From assembly GCF_019345465.1 (NCBI RefSeq), contig NZ_JAHKRC010000003.1:186001-250000 (forward strand): a stretch of DNA of 64,000 nucleotides, read 5' to 3'. The first letter of the stretch is position 1. Each line of letters opens with the position of its first letter. This stretch comes from Pseudomonas sp. NKUCC02_KPG. GTDB lineage: Bacteria; Pseudomonadota; Gammaproteobacteria; Pseudomonadales; Pseudomonadaceae. The translations under genes and the position numbers were made by a program. This document shows positions 43,788-53,427 of this stretch, in pieces. The notes under the pieces were generated by a model that did no database searches, was not told where the DNA came from, and saw nothing but the letters and a program-made list of their open reading frames with translations.

Positions 43788-44056
43788 GGGTGTTGACTCT
43801 CACGTTTTGCATACCCCAACCCGTATCACTCATAGCGTTGTGAGCGGTGTTCGATTGTTTTAGTGTCCGCCGTATGCCCTTCAGGGCCATCACAAAAACA
43901 ATTATGAGAGCGCCGTCATGCCGACCTTCGCATCGTTCTTTCCCACCAGATCAAACGAATCCGACTTTGCTCTCTGGCCTGAGCCAAAGCTCGCCAGTGC
44001 ACCTTGCATTTCTGCCCCCACCTGCACGCGTTGCGCACCAATTCGGGTTCAACAAA

Positions 44057-45508
44057 ATGATTGAAACTACTAAAACGTCTGCGACTCAGCCAAGCGATTG
44101 TTCACGTTTGAGCGAAGACTCGATACATCGTCCTGCTAAGCAGGTAAATCCATCTCTCATTCTTCTCGCTATCGTTTTCTTAGCACTGATCCTCACATAC
44201 GCAGTGGATTCCGGAGAGTTCCAACGCAACGGTATCGCTGTTGTTCCAGGTTCTTACCACGTATTGGATAAAGACGACTCGTGGGGGCAGCTTGTTTCGA
44301 CAGCTCCACGGGCCTCAAATAGTGAAAGTGCTCGTCCGGTTTCTTTACCTGAAGCGTTCATGGCTATACCTCAAGGCATCGAGAAGCGTGCGGGACTGAT
44401 TTTCATGGTGCTGTTTATAGGCGGCATGTTTGGAGTACTCAACAAGGCCGGAGTAATTGAAGCTGGGCTTGAACGCTTGCTGGGCATGACCCGAGGCAAC
44501 GTCTACGTGTTGGTACCCTTCCTAATGCTAGCGTTTTCAGCAGGTAGCACCTTCATGGGGTTGGCGAAGGAATACATCATGGTCGTACCGCTTATGGTTG
44601 CCATGACCACTCGCCTGGGGCTGCCAAATATCATCGGCCTTGCCATCGTAGTGATCTCGGTCAAAGTGGGTTATCTCGGGTCGATTTCAAATCCGGTAGC
44701 GCTGGCCGTGGCGCAACCCCTGGTGGGGGTTCCGATGTTCAGCGGGCTTAGCATGCGGGTTGCGGCATACGTGATCTTTCTGATCGTAGGCGTTGCTTTC
44801 GTACTGCTCAGCATTCGCCGACTCGGCTTTGATGCATCCGCAGAGTTTGTATTCAAACACGCCGAGCTCCCGGCCAGACACGTCCTGAACCTGCTAATCA
44901 TGGGGGTCGGCATCGGGTTCCTAGTGTATGCCTCCAACCGTTGGCACTGGAAGTACCCGGAGCTTTCCTCCTACTACCTTGCCTTGAGCATGCTTTTCGC
45001 TGCAGTTGCCGGACTGGGGGCGAGTGATGCGGCCACGGCTTTTGTAGACGGCATGAAAAAGGTACTCATGGCCGGTGTGTTGATTGGCCTGGCCACTGCG
45101 GTGGAGATCATCCTCAGCACTGGTCAAGTGCTGGATACCATCGTTGAAGGACTTTCCGAGATGGTCGGGAACCATGGGCCTCTGGTATCCGCATACGGGA
45201 TGTTTTTCGCCCAACTGAGCCTAGATGTTGTCATCCCGTCCACTTCCGGTCAGGCGGCTGTAACGATGCCGATCTTCGGGCCTCTCGGTCAGTTGTCAGG
45301 CGTCACGGGGCAGACCACGGTCTTTGCCTTTCTCCTTGGTAACGGCCTTACTAATCTGATCACTCCGACCTCCAGCGGCTTGCTCGTTCTGCTTGCTACG
45401 GCTCAGGTCGGCTGGGGGCAGTGGGCTCGCTTCATATGGCCGCTGGTTCTTGTATTTGCTGCTATCGCCATTGGCCTTCTAAGTTACGCCGTATTTACCG
45501 GGTACTAG
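44057..45508 (+). CDS. YfcC-family transporter
   Basis: The start is placed at ATG 44057, giving 483 residues; the longer frame adds 70 polar residues unlike a membrane protein. About twelve helices are present. YfcC/DcuC features are IPQGIEKRAGLIFMVLFIGG, MFGVLNKAGVIEAGLERL, GLAKEYIMVVPLM and late SLDVVIPSTSGQAA VTMPI with LTNLITPTSSG. Family members are putative C4-dicarboxylate, basic amino acid or peptide exchangers. A second membrane step for the compound admitted by OprD is likely. Confidence 0.82.
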   Translation: MIETTKTSATQPSDCSRLSEDSIHRPAKQVNPSLILLAIVFLALILTYAVDSGEFQRNGIAVVPGSYHVLDKDDSWGQLVSTAPRASNSESARPVSLPEAFMAIPQGIEKRAGLIFMVLFIGGMFGVLNKAGVIEAGLERLLGMTRGNVYVLVPFLMLAFSAGSTFMGLAKEYIMVVPLMVAMTTRLGLPNIIGLAIVVISVKVGYLGSISNPVALAVAQPLVGVPMFSGLSMRVAAYVIFLIVGVAFVLLSIRRLGFDASAEFVFKHAELPARHVLNLLIMGVGIGFLVYASNRWHWKYPELSSYYLALSMLFAAVAGLGASDAATAFVDGMKKVLMAGVLIGLATAVEIILSTGQVLDTIVEGLSEMVGNHGPLVSAYGMFFAQLSLDVVIPSTSGQAAVTMPIFGPLGQLSGVTGQTTVFAFLLGNGLTNLITPTSSGLLVLLATAQVGWGQWARFIWPLVLVFAAIAIGLLSYAVFTGY

Positions 45509-45542
45509 CCGTTTTTGATGATCGTTCGATGAGTCCGTTTAC

Positions 45543-47366
45543 ATGCAAATATTTCATAATTTAAAAGTGCCGATGCGCGACGGCATCTGTCTGGCGACTG
45601 ACGTTTACTTGCCCGATGGCGTGACGGCTCCTTTGGCGGTGGTAATTGAGCGCACACCCTACGACAAGTCGAAGCCATCTCGTTCGGAAAAACAGCTCGA
45701 TGGTCACCATCTTTCACGAGAAGAAATGGCGTCAGCCTTTACCCAGCGTGGCTTGATTGCGGTGTTTCAAGACTGCCGAGGGCGCTATGCCTCTGAGGGT
45801 GTGTTTGTGAAATACACCCACGAAGCCGAGGATGGCTCCGACACGTTGAGCTGGCTGGTTGAGCAGCCATGGTGCAATGGTCGTGTAGGCAGCATGGGGC
45901 TTTCTTACGCTGCGCACACTCAGTTGGCGATGGCATGCCTGAATCCGCCAGGCCTAACGACGATGGTGCTGGATTCGGGGGGGTTCGCTAACGCATACCA
46001 GTGCGGGATACGGCAAGGCGGCGCTTTCGAGCTCAAACAGGCGACATGGGCCTATAAGCAGGCCAAGGAAAGCCCAGCCGCCAAGGCTGATCCTTTGGTC
46101 TTTGAAGCGTTGCAAAAGGAGGACATTCGTTCCTGGTTCGCCCGGATGCCGTGGAGCCCAGGGAATTCACCGCTGCGTCATTCGCCTGAGTACGAAGACT
46201 ACCTGCTCTCCCAATGGAGTCACGGTACTTTCGACGATTACTGGCAGCAGCTCGGCCTGTATGCCGAAGGTTATTACGACGCTATTCCTGATATCCCGGT
46301 CATGTTCATGTCGAGTTGGTACGATGCCTACGTCAGCTCAACCTTAGCCAACTACGAAGCATTTACCAACGGACGCAAAGCTCAGCAGCGGCTCATCATG
46401 GGGCCTTGGCTCCATGGAGACCGTAACATCACATTCAGTGGTAACGCAGAGTTCGGCCCTCTAGCCGCTTTTGACGGGCAGGTTGAAAAAACTTGGCTGG
46501 AATGTCGGCTGAATTGGTTCGAACGCCATTTGTCAGAACCAGTTACCGAGCCTGACGAAACTCACCAAGTACAGGTGTTTCTGATGGGAGGCGGGAGTGG
46601 TGCGCGCAATGCTGAAGGACGTATCGAGCATGACGGCCGCTGGATTTCTGCGAGTGCATGGCCGCTGCCCGACACTGTCGATCAATCGTTATTTCTGACT
46701 CACAGCGGAGGTCTGAGCCCGTCCAAACCCACCCAAGATACCCAGTACCTTAGCTATTACGCAGACCCGACTAACCCTGTACCCACGGTCGGTGGATCAT
46801 TAACGTCAGGGGCTCCCGTGTTTGTCGGTGGAGCATTCGATCAGATTGAATGCTCGGAATTTTTCGGCTCTCAAGGTAATGACATGCCGTTGAAACAGCG
46901 TGCAGATGTATTGAGTTTTGAAACAGCGCCGTTATCTGAAGACGTTGTTGTCGCCGGGCCAGTGAGTATTGAATTGTGGGTAGAGAGCGATTGTCCTGAT
47001 ACGGACTTTACTGCAAAGCTGGTAGACGTCTACCCGGCTAGCACCGATTACCCCCAAGGCTACGCTATGAACATTACCGACGGCATTTTTCGTTGTCGTT
47101 ACCGCGACTCGTGGAGCGAGCCTGAGCTACTGATTCCAGGTAAACCGTTCAAGATTACTATCGAGCCCTTTGCGACCTGTAACGTTTTTAAAGCCGGGCA
47201 TAGTATTCGACTGGATATTGCCAGCAGTAATTTCCCGCGTTTCGACGTTAATCCAAATTCAGGTGAGCCGGAAGGTTCGGCGATTCAAAAGAGAGTTGCA
47301 TGCAATACTTTGCATCTCAGCGCCAAGATGCCGTCTCGATTAATCTTGCGAATCCTGGAGGGTTGA
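45543..47366 (+). CDS. CocE/NonD-family hydrolase (S15-like)
   Basis: 607 residues starting MQIFHNLKVPMRDGICLATD. The alpha/beta-hydrolase domain contains the nucleophile motif GSMGLSYAAHTQ (Ser near residue 122) and FQDCRGRYASEG, with a later D (about 245-260, MSSWYDAY) and H (LHGDRNITFSG). The C-terminus is the X-Pro dipeptidyl-peptidase jelly-roll (LSEDVVVAGPVSIELWVES, then AGHSIRLDIASSNFPRF). Members hydrolyse esters, acylated amines, glutaryl cephalosporins or X-Pro peptides. It has no signal peptide. Confidence 0.88.
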   Translation: MQIFHNLKVPMRDGICLATDVYLPDGVTAPLAVVIERTPYDKSKPSRSEKQLDGHHLSREEMASAFTQRGLIAVFQDCRGRYASEGVFVKYTHEAEDGSDTLSWLVEQPWCNGRVGSMGLSYAAHTQLAMACLNPPGLTTMVLDSGGFANAYQCGIRQGGAFELKQATWAYKQAKESPAAKADPLVFEALQKEDIRSWFARMPWSPGNSPLRHSPEYEDYLLSQWSHGTFDDYWQQLGLYAEGYYDAIPDIPVMFMSSWYDAYVSSTLANYEAFTNGRKAQQRLIMGPWLHGDRNITFSGNAEFGPLAAFDGQVEKTWLECRLNWFERHLSEPVTEPDETHQVQVFLMGGGSGARNAEGRIEHDGRWISASAWPLPDTVDQSLFLTHSGGLSPSKPTQDTQYLSYYADPTNPVPTVGGSLTSGAPVFVGGAFDQIECSEFFGSQGNDMPLKQRADVLSFETAPLSEDVVVAGPVSIELWVESDCPDTDFTAKLVDVYPASTDYPQGYAMNITDGIFRCRYRDSWSEPELLIPGKPFKITIEPFATCNVFKAGHSIRLDIASSNFPRFDVNPNSGEPEGSAIQKRVACNTLHLSAKMPSRLILRILEG

Positions 47367-47673
47367 ATATCAATACCTCACCTGGCCAGCGAAATAATGG
47401 TAATAGTGCCCAAACAGGTCTCGAAGGAATGCGACGCAGGCTAAATGCATCCCGGGCAGTTATTTGGCCGATAGCAGTAGCTCAGCAGGTACGTAAGCTT
47501 CGCTAATTGATGAGCGTTGTATTGTCGATGGGGGCGCAGGAATTTGGGGGTAAATCGGTTCCGCATTTTGAAATGAAACCCTTTGTATACTTGACGTTCA
47601 GGCGTATAAATCTGAAGCATTAGCGGAATCGAAATAGCAGTAAGTTTATGACTTATATGTAAAAAGTGGATTG
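47367..47673. other. Intergenic stretch before third att copy
   Basis: No coding region is evident in these 300 bases. The right end of element 2 falls here. Confidence 0.4.
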
Positions 47674-47728
47674 AAATCCGCCCGCGCCGGTTCGATTCCG
47701 GCTTCGGCCTCCACATTCGAAAACCCCG
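47674..47728 (+). other. Third attachment-site copy (diverged)
   Basis: These 55 bases match the tRNA-Cys 3' end with three mismatches. Left of them only TTG remains in common. It is followed by a CCCCG(T)AGA...TCTGCGGGG hairpin and Ts (47724-47754), then by direct repeats at 47775-47805 like those at attL. The greater divergence suggests an older insertion. Confidence 0.85.
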
Positions 47729-47754
47729 TAGATTAACGTCTGCGGGGCTTTTTT
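47724..47754 (+). terminator. Terminator hairpin attached to third att copy
   Basis: CCCCGTAGA (47724-47732) pairs with TCTGCGGGG (47739-47747) with one T-G wobble, followed by CTTTTTT. Confidence 0.75.
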
Positions 47755-48070
47755 ATGCGTGCGATTTGACGATCACTTCCGCAATTTTTTGGATCAGTTC
47801 CGCAACCTGGCTTTTTCGGTGAGTGGATGGAGTGCTTTGCGGGGTATTTTGCTTTCGCTTGAAAGTGGGCATGGGGGTTTGCCCCAATGTCTCTATCCAG
47901 CCAAAAGACTGAATGCTGTTGCTGCCACGACTGGAACTTGTCCATTCCCAAGGGCTTCCGGTGGGCCACCCCACCAGCCCCCGTAGCTTTTACTATTCAA
48001 GGATGGCGAATTCCCTGGCGGCTGCCGAACTCCAAGGGACATACAGTGTTGCGTGCCCACGTATGAGTGC
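47755..48070. other. Stretch right of the third att copy
   Basis: Apart from the direct repeats TTCCGCAATTTTTTGG and GTTCCGCAACC (47775-47805) I recognise nothing. A minus-strand frame ending near 47753 (AELIQKIAEVIVKSHA) overlaps the repeats and is probably not a gene. Confidence 0.4.
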
Positions 48071-48739
48071 TTATTTCCCGCCGGATGAATATGCCTGCCG
48101 CATATCGACGGCCCAGCCATCGAGCACCGGTTTGAAATCATCCAGGGTCATGACCTGCTTATCATTGTCCAGTGGCCGGCCAGTCTCTTTGCGCACTATT
48201 TGCGCCACAACGTCTTGGTCGACGGCATCCAGAACAGCCACTTCGGTGGTGATTTCACTGTCCTGGTCGCGGATGCCGGTAGCAGTGCTGACGCCGGCAG
48301 CAAGCAGTGTTACGGGAAGCCACTCATAAAATCGCAAGCTTTGCGTCCTGGCCGCGACAGAGATGATGGAGGACCTGATGGTGAGTGTGTCGGGGCCTGG
48401 GGTTTCGACGACAGTCATCACTTTGCCCAGTTCGTGTTTGAGGGCGGTATCGTAGTAATGGGTTACGGCCGAAAGCGTTGACTGCGAAGCGCGTTCGCTC
48501 GGTAGCATTTCTGGATAGAACAGACTCGGCTCGATATACACACGGGTGTAATGGTGGGTATGCAGTGTCGGGCTCACCCAAGTCAGCACCTTTTTTCCGG
48601 ATGGAAGCTTTTTTTCCGTCAGTTGGCTGTAGTCATGCAAGAAGCCCGAATACTCTTCGGGTCTGATGGTTTGGCTGGTACAAGCAGTGAGTGAAATGGA
48701 TAGGGTCGCCACTAGCGGTAGCGAGATACGTCTTCCCAT
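48071..48739 (-). CDS. DUF3313-family lipoprotein
   Basis: 222 residues with a lipoprotein signal (MGRRISLPLVATLSISLTAC, lipobox LTAC, C20). EEYSGFLHDYSQLTE, then VYIEPSLFYPEML and the GRPLDNDKQ region resemble DUF3313, a group of outer-membrane lipoproteins of unknown role. It lies to the right of the third att copy and may belong to the accessory region or to the native chromosome. Confidence 0.75.
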   Translation of the reverse strand: MGRRISLPLVATLSISLTACTSQTIRPEEYSGFLHDYSQLTEKKLPSGKKVLTWVSPTLHTHHYTRVYIEPSLFYPEMLPSERASQSTLSAVTHYYDTALKHELGKVMTVVETPGPDTLTIRSSIISVAARTQSLRFYEWLPVTLLAAGVSTATGIRDQDSEITTEVAVLDAVDQDVVAQIVRKETGRPLDNDKQVMTLDDFKPVLDGWAVDMRQAYSSGGK

Positions 48740-48785
48740 TTTTTGCGTTCCTGAATCGATTTTAAATTAATGGTACTTGCAGCGC

Positions 48786-49070
48786 TCAGACGCCCGGGCG
48801 GCTCTCTGAGTTCTCGATGTTCAGTACGCCATTAGCCATGATCCATTGAGTGAACTCGCAGACTGGCACGGAGTAGGAGTACTCCACCCATTGGCCGCTT
48901 CCGGGACTGTAGTGCTCGATGTAACGGATCAGGACGATACGTTCACGATCGCTTGAAAGTGTCATGCGCGACTCTTGAAAAAGTACTGGATCGTTGTTCC
49001 AGACCTTGCTGGTGAGCTGCTTCAGGATCAAGGCGTCGGTGCATGTGTCTTTGCTGCTCAGTGTCTGCAT
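48786..49070 (-). CDS. Hypothetical protein
   Basis: 94 residues, no family recognised. It contains RIVLIRYIEHYSPGSGQWVE, a possible small beta-sheet domain. It lies 46 bases upstream of the lipoprotein gene on the same strand and is probably co-transcribed with it. Confidence 0.55.
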   Translation of the reverse strand: MQTLSSKDTCTDALILKQLTSKVWNNDPVLFQESRMTLSSDRERIVLIRYIEHYSPGSGQWVEYSYSVPVCEFTQWIMANGVLNIENSESRPGV

Positions 49071-49233
49071 GGAGGGCGCTCCGGAATAGATTGCGCGCAG
49101 CTTGCCTGAGTGTTTTTGCCTGAAGATGTCTGATTCATGTCCGCAAAGCAGAAATGTTTCACGATTGAAATAAATGACCGTCGCGCCAGAATAGTTTTAG
49201 ATACCTTCCTTTTTGCACCATGGATCACTGAAT

Positions 49234-49944
49234 GTGAGCAGGTTACTGATCGTCGACGACGATGTGGAAATCCTATTGCTGTTAGAGAAGTTCTTTCTCA
49301 TGCATGCCTATGAAGTGGAACTGGCCACCGATGGCAAAGCCATGTGGGCGGCAATCGACCGCAATCGTCCGGACCTCATCATTCTCGATCTGATGCTTGC
49401 GGGTGAGGGGGGGTTAAGCCTGTGTCAGAAGTTGAGGCTCAATACTCGTATTCCGGTGGTAATGCTGACCGCGATGGGCGAATTGAGTGACCGTATTGTC
49501 GGACTGGAGTTGGGTGCCGATGACTACCTGACCAAGCCTTTCGACCCTAGAGAGTTGCTTGCCCGGTTACGCGCAGTGCTGCGCCGCGCGAATGATCCTG
49601 TACACCCGCGTATCGAAGACGCACGGCTGGTTATCCGCTTCGCTGGCTGGCATCTGGACGTCACGCGCCGCGAACTGCGTTCGTCCGCAGATGTAATGAT
49701 TCCGCTCTCTGGCGGTGAATTCGATCTACTGGTGGTCTTTCTTGAGCACCCTGAACGTATCCTTACCCGTGAGCAATTGATCGATCTGACGCGTGGGCAG
49801 AATCATGAAGCCTTTGATCGAAGCATTGACGTGCAAGTCAGCCGCCTGCGACGAAAAATAGAGCCAGACAGCAAACGTCCAGATCTGATTCGTACCGTGC
49901 GCAATGGTGGGTATATGTTCAACGCCAAGGTGACGCGGACGTGA
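49234..49944 (+). CDS. OmpR-family response regulator
   Basis: A GTG at 49234 (MSRLLIVDDDVEILLLLEKF) gives the canonical start, with 236 residues. The receiver has the acidic pair DDD, the phospho-acceptor Asp in PDLIILDLMLAGEGG, and K in LTKPFDP. The C-terminal winged helix ends QVSRLRRKIEPDSKRPDLIR, then TVRNGGYMF. It is coupled to the following sensor kinase gene by a GTGA overlap. Target genes are unknown. Confidence 0.92.
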   Translation: MSRLLIVDDDVEILLLLEKFFLMHAYEVELATDGKAMWAAIDRNRPDLIILDLMLAGEGGLSLCQKLRLNTRIPVVMLTAMGELSDRIVGLELGADDYLTKPFDPRELLARLRAVLRRANDPVHPRIEDARLVIRFAGWHLDVTRRELRSSADVMIPLSGGEFDLLVVFLEHPERILTREQLIDLTRGQNHEAFDRSIDVQVSRLRRKIEPDSKRPDLIRTVRNGGYMFNAKVTRT

Positions 49945-51290
49945 TCCGTCTGATTCCGCACATAGATACTCTTCGACGCCGGATTGCATTGACCATAGTC
50001 GCGGCGATGCTGTCCTCGCTCGTTCTCTATGCCCTGTTTGTTCAGGTCGCCGGGGTCTGGGCCAAACCCCCGGTGGATCAGATCGGATTGCTGGACCAGG
50101 TCGCTGCTACTACGCGAGTCATTCAGGCGGCACCCCCGGCAATGCGCGCGCAGTTGGCGGGCGCAGCGAGCAATCCGACCCTTGAGGTGCAATGGCGCGA
50201 GCGCCGAAGCGGCTTCGAACTGCCTGTGTCTGGCACCTTGTTAGGCCCTGATAGTGCGCCGGTTTTGCGTGAGTTACTGGGGGAGACACATCACAAAATT
50301 GAAGTCTTGCAGCCCGCCAATTGGCCCGCGGATAGCCCGCAAGCTCGCTATGTCATGTTGGTACAACTGAGCGACGATAGCTGGTTGTCGTTTACGCCAC
50401 CGCAACGCAGTTGGGGGGTGAGTGCTGCGTTGCGTTTTGCCATCGTCATTGCCCTCGGCCTGGTTGCGACTTGGTTGGTCGCCTGGTTCGCCACACGCCA
50501 ACTGGCTAACCCACTGCAACGCTTCACCAGCGCAGCACAACGCTTTGGTGGGGACCTGCACGCTCCACCCATTGATATCGAAGGGCCATATGAAATTCGC
50601 CAAGCGATCATTGCTTACAACACCATGCAGGCGAAAATTCAGCAGTTCATCGCCGAACGCACGCACATGCTAGCGTCGATCTCGCACGACCTTCGCGCGC
50701 CTCTCACACGTGTGCGGCTTCGTTGCGAGTTTATTGAAGACATTGAGCAGCAACGCAAGCTGATCCGTGACACTGATGAAATGCAATCGATGATCAACTC
50801 GGCTCTGGGGTTTTTTCGCGACGAGGCACTACAGGAACAAGCCACCAGTTTTGATCTCTCAGAGCTGCTGCAAACCGTGATCGATGATTACAGTGATCAG
50901 GGTATCGTCGTCGATTTTGCAGGCCCGCCCCATCTGGTGTTTTTCGGCCGCCCGGTAGGCATTAAAAGGATCACTGCCAATTTGCTGGAAAATGCCGTGA
51001 AGTATGCGCAGCTGCCGTGCATACAATTGAGCAGTGACTCGTGCTCGGTCCGCATCGAGGTGAGCGATAAAGGGCCAGGGATTCCTGAAGCGGAGCTGGA
51101 AAACGTTTTTGCCCCATTCGTCCGACTTGAACCCTCTCGTAACCGTAACTCCGGTGGCGTTGGCCTGGGCCTGTCCTCGGCCCGCGCCATGGCACGCCAG
51201 CACGGCGGAGAGTTGCTATTGAGAAACCGTTGTGGCGGCGGGCTCGTTGCACAAGTTGAGTTGCCCCATGGGTTCTTGAATCGGCTTTAG
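49941..51290 (+). CDS. EnvZ-like sensor histidine kinase
   Basis: 449 residues from a GTG start. Two membrane segments (about residues 14-38 and 162-182) enclose a periplasmic domain of some 125 residues. A HAMP domain follows, then HisKA with the phospho-acceptor His in ASISHDLRAPLTRVRLR, and an ATPase domain with NLLENAVKYA, DKGPGIPE and GVGLGLSSARAMA. It phosphorylates the upstream regulator. The signal is unknown. Confidence 0.92.
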   Translation: MIRLIPHIDTLRRRIALTIVAAMLSSLVLYALFVQVAGVWAKPPVDQIGLLDQVAATTRVIQAAPPAMRAQLAGAASNPTLEVQWRERRSGFELPVSGTLLGPDSAPVLRELLGETHHKIEVLQPANWPADSPQARYVMLVQLSDDSWLSFTPPQRSWGVSAALRFAIVIALGLVATWLVAWFATRQLANPLQRFTSAAQRFGGDLHAPPIDIEGPYEIRQAIIAYNTMQAKIQQFIAERTHMLASISHDLRAPLTRVRLRCEFIEDIEQQRKLIRDTDEMQSMINSALGFFRDEALQEQATSFDLSELLQTVIDDYSDQGIVVDFAGPPHLVFFGRPVGIKRITANLLENAVKYAQLPCIQLSSDSCSVRIEVSDKGPGIPEAELENVFAPFVRLEPSRNRNSGGVGLGLSSARAMARQHGGELLLRNRCGGGLVAQVELPHGFLNRL

Positions 51291-51780
51291 TTGGGTTGAC
51301 ACCTTGAAGGCGTAATCAATCCGTAAGTGTGGAAATCACCATCGCGCGCTTCCGGACTCAAATTTCACTTAGCAGTGTGCAAAAAAGGCGTTTTAACCAG
51401 TCAATGACCAGGCTGTTTGGGCGAACCGACTTTTTCAACAGGATCGGCCGATAGCGGCCCGTCACTAAAGGCAGCGATTGGCCAAAAGCGGCCGATCGGA
51501 TATATCAACGAATCAAGGTGCAATTAGGGGCCCCCAAGCACTGCCCCAGCATGAGCATCGGTTGATTGGGCTCTAGTTCGATCTCGCAAGCGCCCTCATA
51601 TACCTAGAGCCCGCAACTTTTCAGATAGCCCCCAGCTGAATTTAGACATTCATATTATTAAAACTCGACTATAAGTAATGCAGCGACCACTAAAGCAGAT
51701 GATTCAGGCGCTATCCCAACGCTGTCAAAATACTGACAATAACACTCGACTGCATTATTTCTAAGAGCCGATAATTTATA
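51291..51780. other. Intergenic stretch with GGCCGAT repeats
   Basis: No gene. GATCGGCCG (51442-51450) and CGGCCGATC (51489-51497) form a 9-bp inverted repeat, and GGCCGATAGCGGCCC resembles GGCCAAAAGCGGCCGA further on. This may be a decayed intergenic repeat. Confidence 0.4.
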
Positions 51781-52491
51781 ATGATCAAGATGATTAGTAT
51801 TGTGCTAATAGCACTTTCCACTGCCGGATGCAACGGCTTCGTCAAACCCGATTTATCGGGACAATTCAACGACACATACTTTGTGGTCTACTCAGGCTTT
51901 CCAGCACCGTTTCTATATACGGCCTCGGCAGTGCAGTGGAACGATGAATACGCTGTAACGACCCGGCATACTCCATTCTTGCCCGATATTGCATACTCCT
52001 GCAGTACAGGCTGTGACCTCGCCTTCATCAAGCACAAAGCAGACGGCAGTTACCCTACATGGCGAGCGCCGTGTCTGGGTGAAGACATAACGGCCGTGGG
52101 GGTAAGTCCCTATATGATGACGACCACGGGCAAGGGTAAGGTGTATCAAACGCCCTTCCTCAATGTAAAAGAAAATAGCGGTGATCTATATGGTATCCAC
52201 GATGCCCCAGTGATTAAAGGGATGTCGGGTGGGCCGGTCATCGGCGTTGACGGAAGTGTGGTTGGTATTAATGAAGGTTACTACTCGGTCACACCATACG
52301 ATATACCTGCTCAGACCGATTTAAGAGGTGCGGAGAGGGTGAGTATCTTTGTCCCTTACTCCATTATTGCGCGTGAGTGGAGATTGTTCCAGGCTCAGCT
52401 TAATCACGACACTCGCCCGATAGGGCCGACCCCGAAAACTGATTTCTGCCCTGAGTTGGGTTTGAAACCGCTAAACATAAATGCCAAATAA
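51781..52491 (+). CDS. Trypsin-like serine protease lipoprotein
   Basis: 236 residues with a lipoprotein signal (MIKMISIVLIALSTAGC; C17). A chymotrypsin-fold triad can be placed: His in YAVTTRHTPFLP, Asp in GCDLAFIKHK, and Ser in IKGMSGGPVIGVDG. The protein would therefore be a membrane-anchored peptidase in the periplasm. Its substrate is unknown, and it is not a DegP type because no PDZ domain follows. It lies in the accessory region between the two-component system and the putative toxin. Confidence 0.75.
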   Translation: MIKMISIVLIALSTAGCNGFVKPDLSGQFNDTYFVVYSGFPAPFLYTASAVQWNDEYAVTTRHTPFLPDIAYSCSTGCDLAFIKHKADGSYPTWRAPCLGEDITAVGVSPYMMTTTGKGKVYQTPFLNVKENSGDLYGIHDAPVIKGMSGGPVIGVDGSVVGINEGYYSVTPYDIPAQTDLRGAERVSIFVPYSIIAREWRLFQAQLNHDTRPIGPTPKTDFCPELGLKPLNINAK

Positions 52492-52782
52492 ATAGTGAAA
52501 TTATTTATCGGCTGCAGACACTATTTGAGTGAGTGCGTTCTTATATATGTTAAGGGCGGAAGTTCCAGTTAACAGGTGACGGGCTTGCAGACCCGGCGCG
52601 CTCCTTTTTGTGCAGCGCCGGGCGGAGCTACTGACAGCCCATGAGTACAGGAGTATTGACGGTTTCTGGCACAACCCTGGACCTCCTGAAACACGTATTC
52701 GCCGAGCTTGTGCGCGCCTCCAGAGATTTTAGCCACAACAAGACAAATTTAACTGAGTGGCTCAGCTCGAACATTTGGTGAA
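52492..52782. other. Intergenic stretch
   Basis: Contains a GACCCGGCGCG...GCGCCGGGC hairpin near 52590-52622, a possible bidirectional terminator. No gene is recognised. Confidence 0.35.
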
Positions 52783-53427
52783 TTACGTGCAGGAGCGAAC
52801 GGTAAAGATCGCGCCCAGGGGGAAATGGTGCTCAAACGTTGCTCTGTCCGGGGTGGTGTTGGACGTTTTCCAGGCATCTAGATATTGAACATAGGGTTTG
52901 TTGTGCGAGTCCAGTAACACAACAGCATTGAAGTCATGTCCAGTCTCGCCAATGAGGGGGATTCTGTAGTTCTGTGCACCGACAATACAGGATTTATTGC
53001 CGTTGATATCGTACCTTCTAAGGACTTCGTTATCGACTTCCTCAAGCGAGTACAGGTCACGGGAAGCATTGAGTGCCTTTCCGAAAATAACCTTCGCGAC
53101 GATATCGGGGTCCATGCCCATATAAGGCGATGTCGTATTTTTGGCACTAAGAAGGGAGGCGCCTTTCTCTATGTTGTAATGAACACAGGCTGCCAGCAGC
53201 GCACAATTGGCCGAGTAATGCAGTGTTGTAAAGTTCGCAAACTCAGCAATACGCTTCAGATCACTGAGACTCAGTTGCTCTGGCAAAGACTGCGCGCGGG
53301 ATTCAACATGCAAGGATTGCCTGATCCTTAATACATCGTGAGTATCATTATCCTCAACCGTTCTTTCTACAAATCCGGAGAGCCTGTCAGGGTATCCTTC
53401 TCGCACAACACTGCTGAATTTTATCAT
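52783..53427 (-). CDS. Putative papain-like toxin or peptidase, unknown family
   Basis: From ATG 53427, 214 residues. A possible catalytic triad is C75 (HYSANCALLAACVHY), H164 (GHDFNAVVLLD) and D184 (QYLDAW), with spacing and flanking residues like the papain-fold toxin domain (Tox-PL) of polymorphic toxins. No secretion signal or delivery domain is seen. It is isolated next to the DarT1 locus. The assignment is based only on the motif pattern. Confidence 0.5.
   Translation of the reverse strand: MIKFSSVVREGYPDRLSGFVERTVEDNDTHDVLRIRQSLHVESRAQSLPEQLSLSDLKRIAEFANFTTLHYSANCALLAACVHYNIEKGASLLSAKNTTSPYMGMDPDIVAKVIFGKALNASRDLYSLEEVDNEVLRRYDINGNKSCIVGAQNYRIPLIGETGHDFNAVVLLDSHNKPYVQYLDAWKTSNTTPDRATFEHHFPLGAIFTVRSCT

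Noticed and set aside
43847..44056. Seventy-residue N-terminal extension of the YfcC-type transporter
   Set aside because: It is Arg/Pro/Ser-rich, unlike any membrane protein start; the ATG at 44057 gives the normal family length.
47671..47716. A third tRNA-Cys gene
   Set aside because: The 5' half is missing and the T-stem flanks have changed; it is an att remnant.
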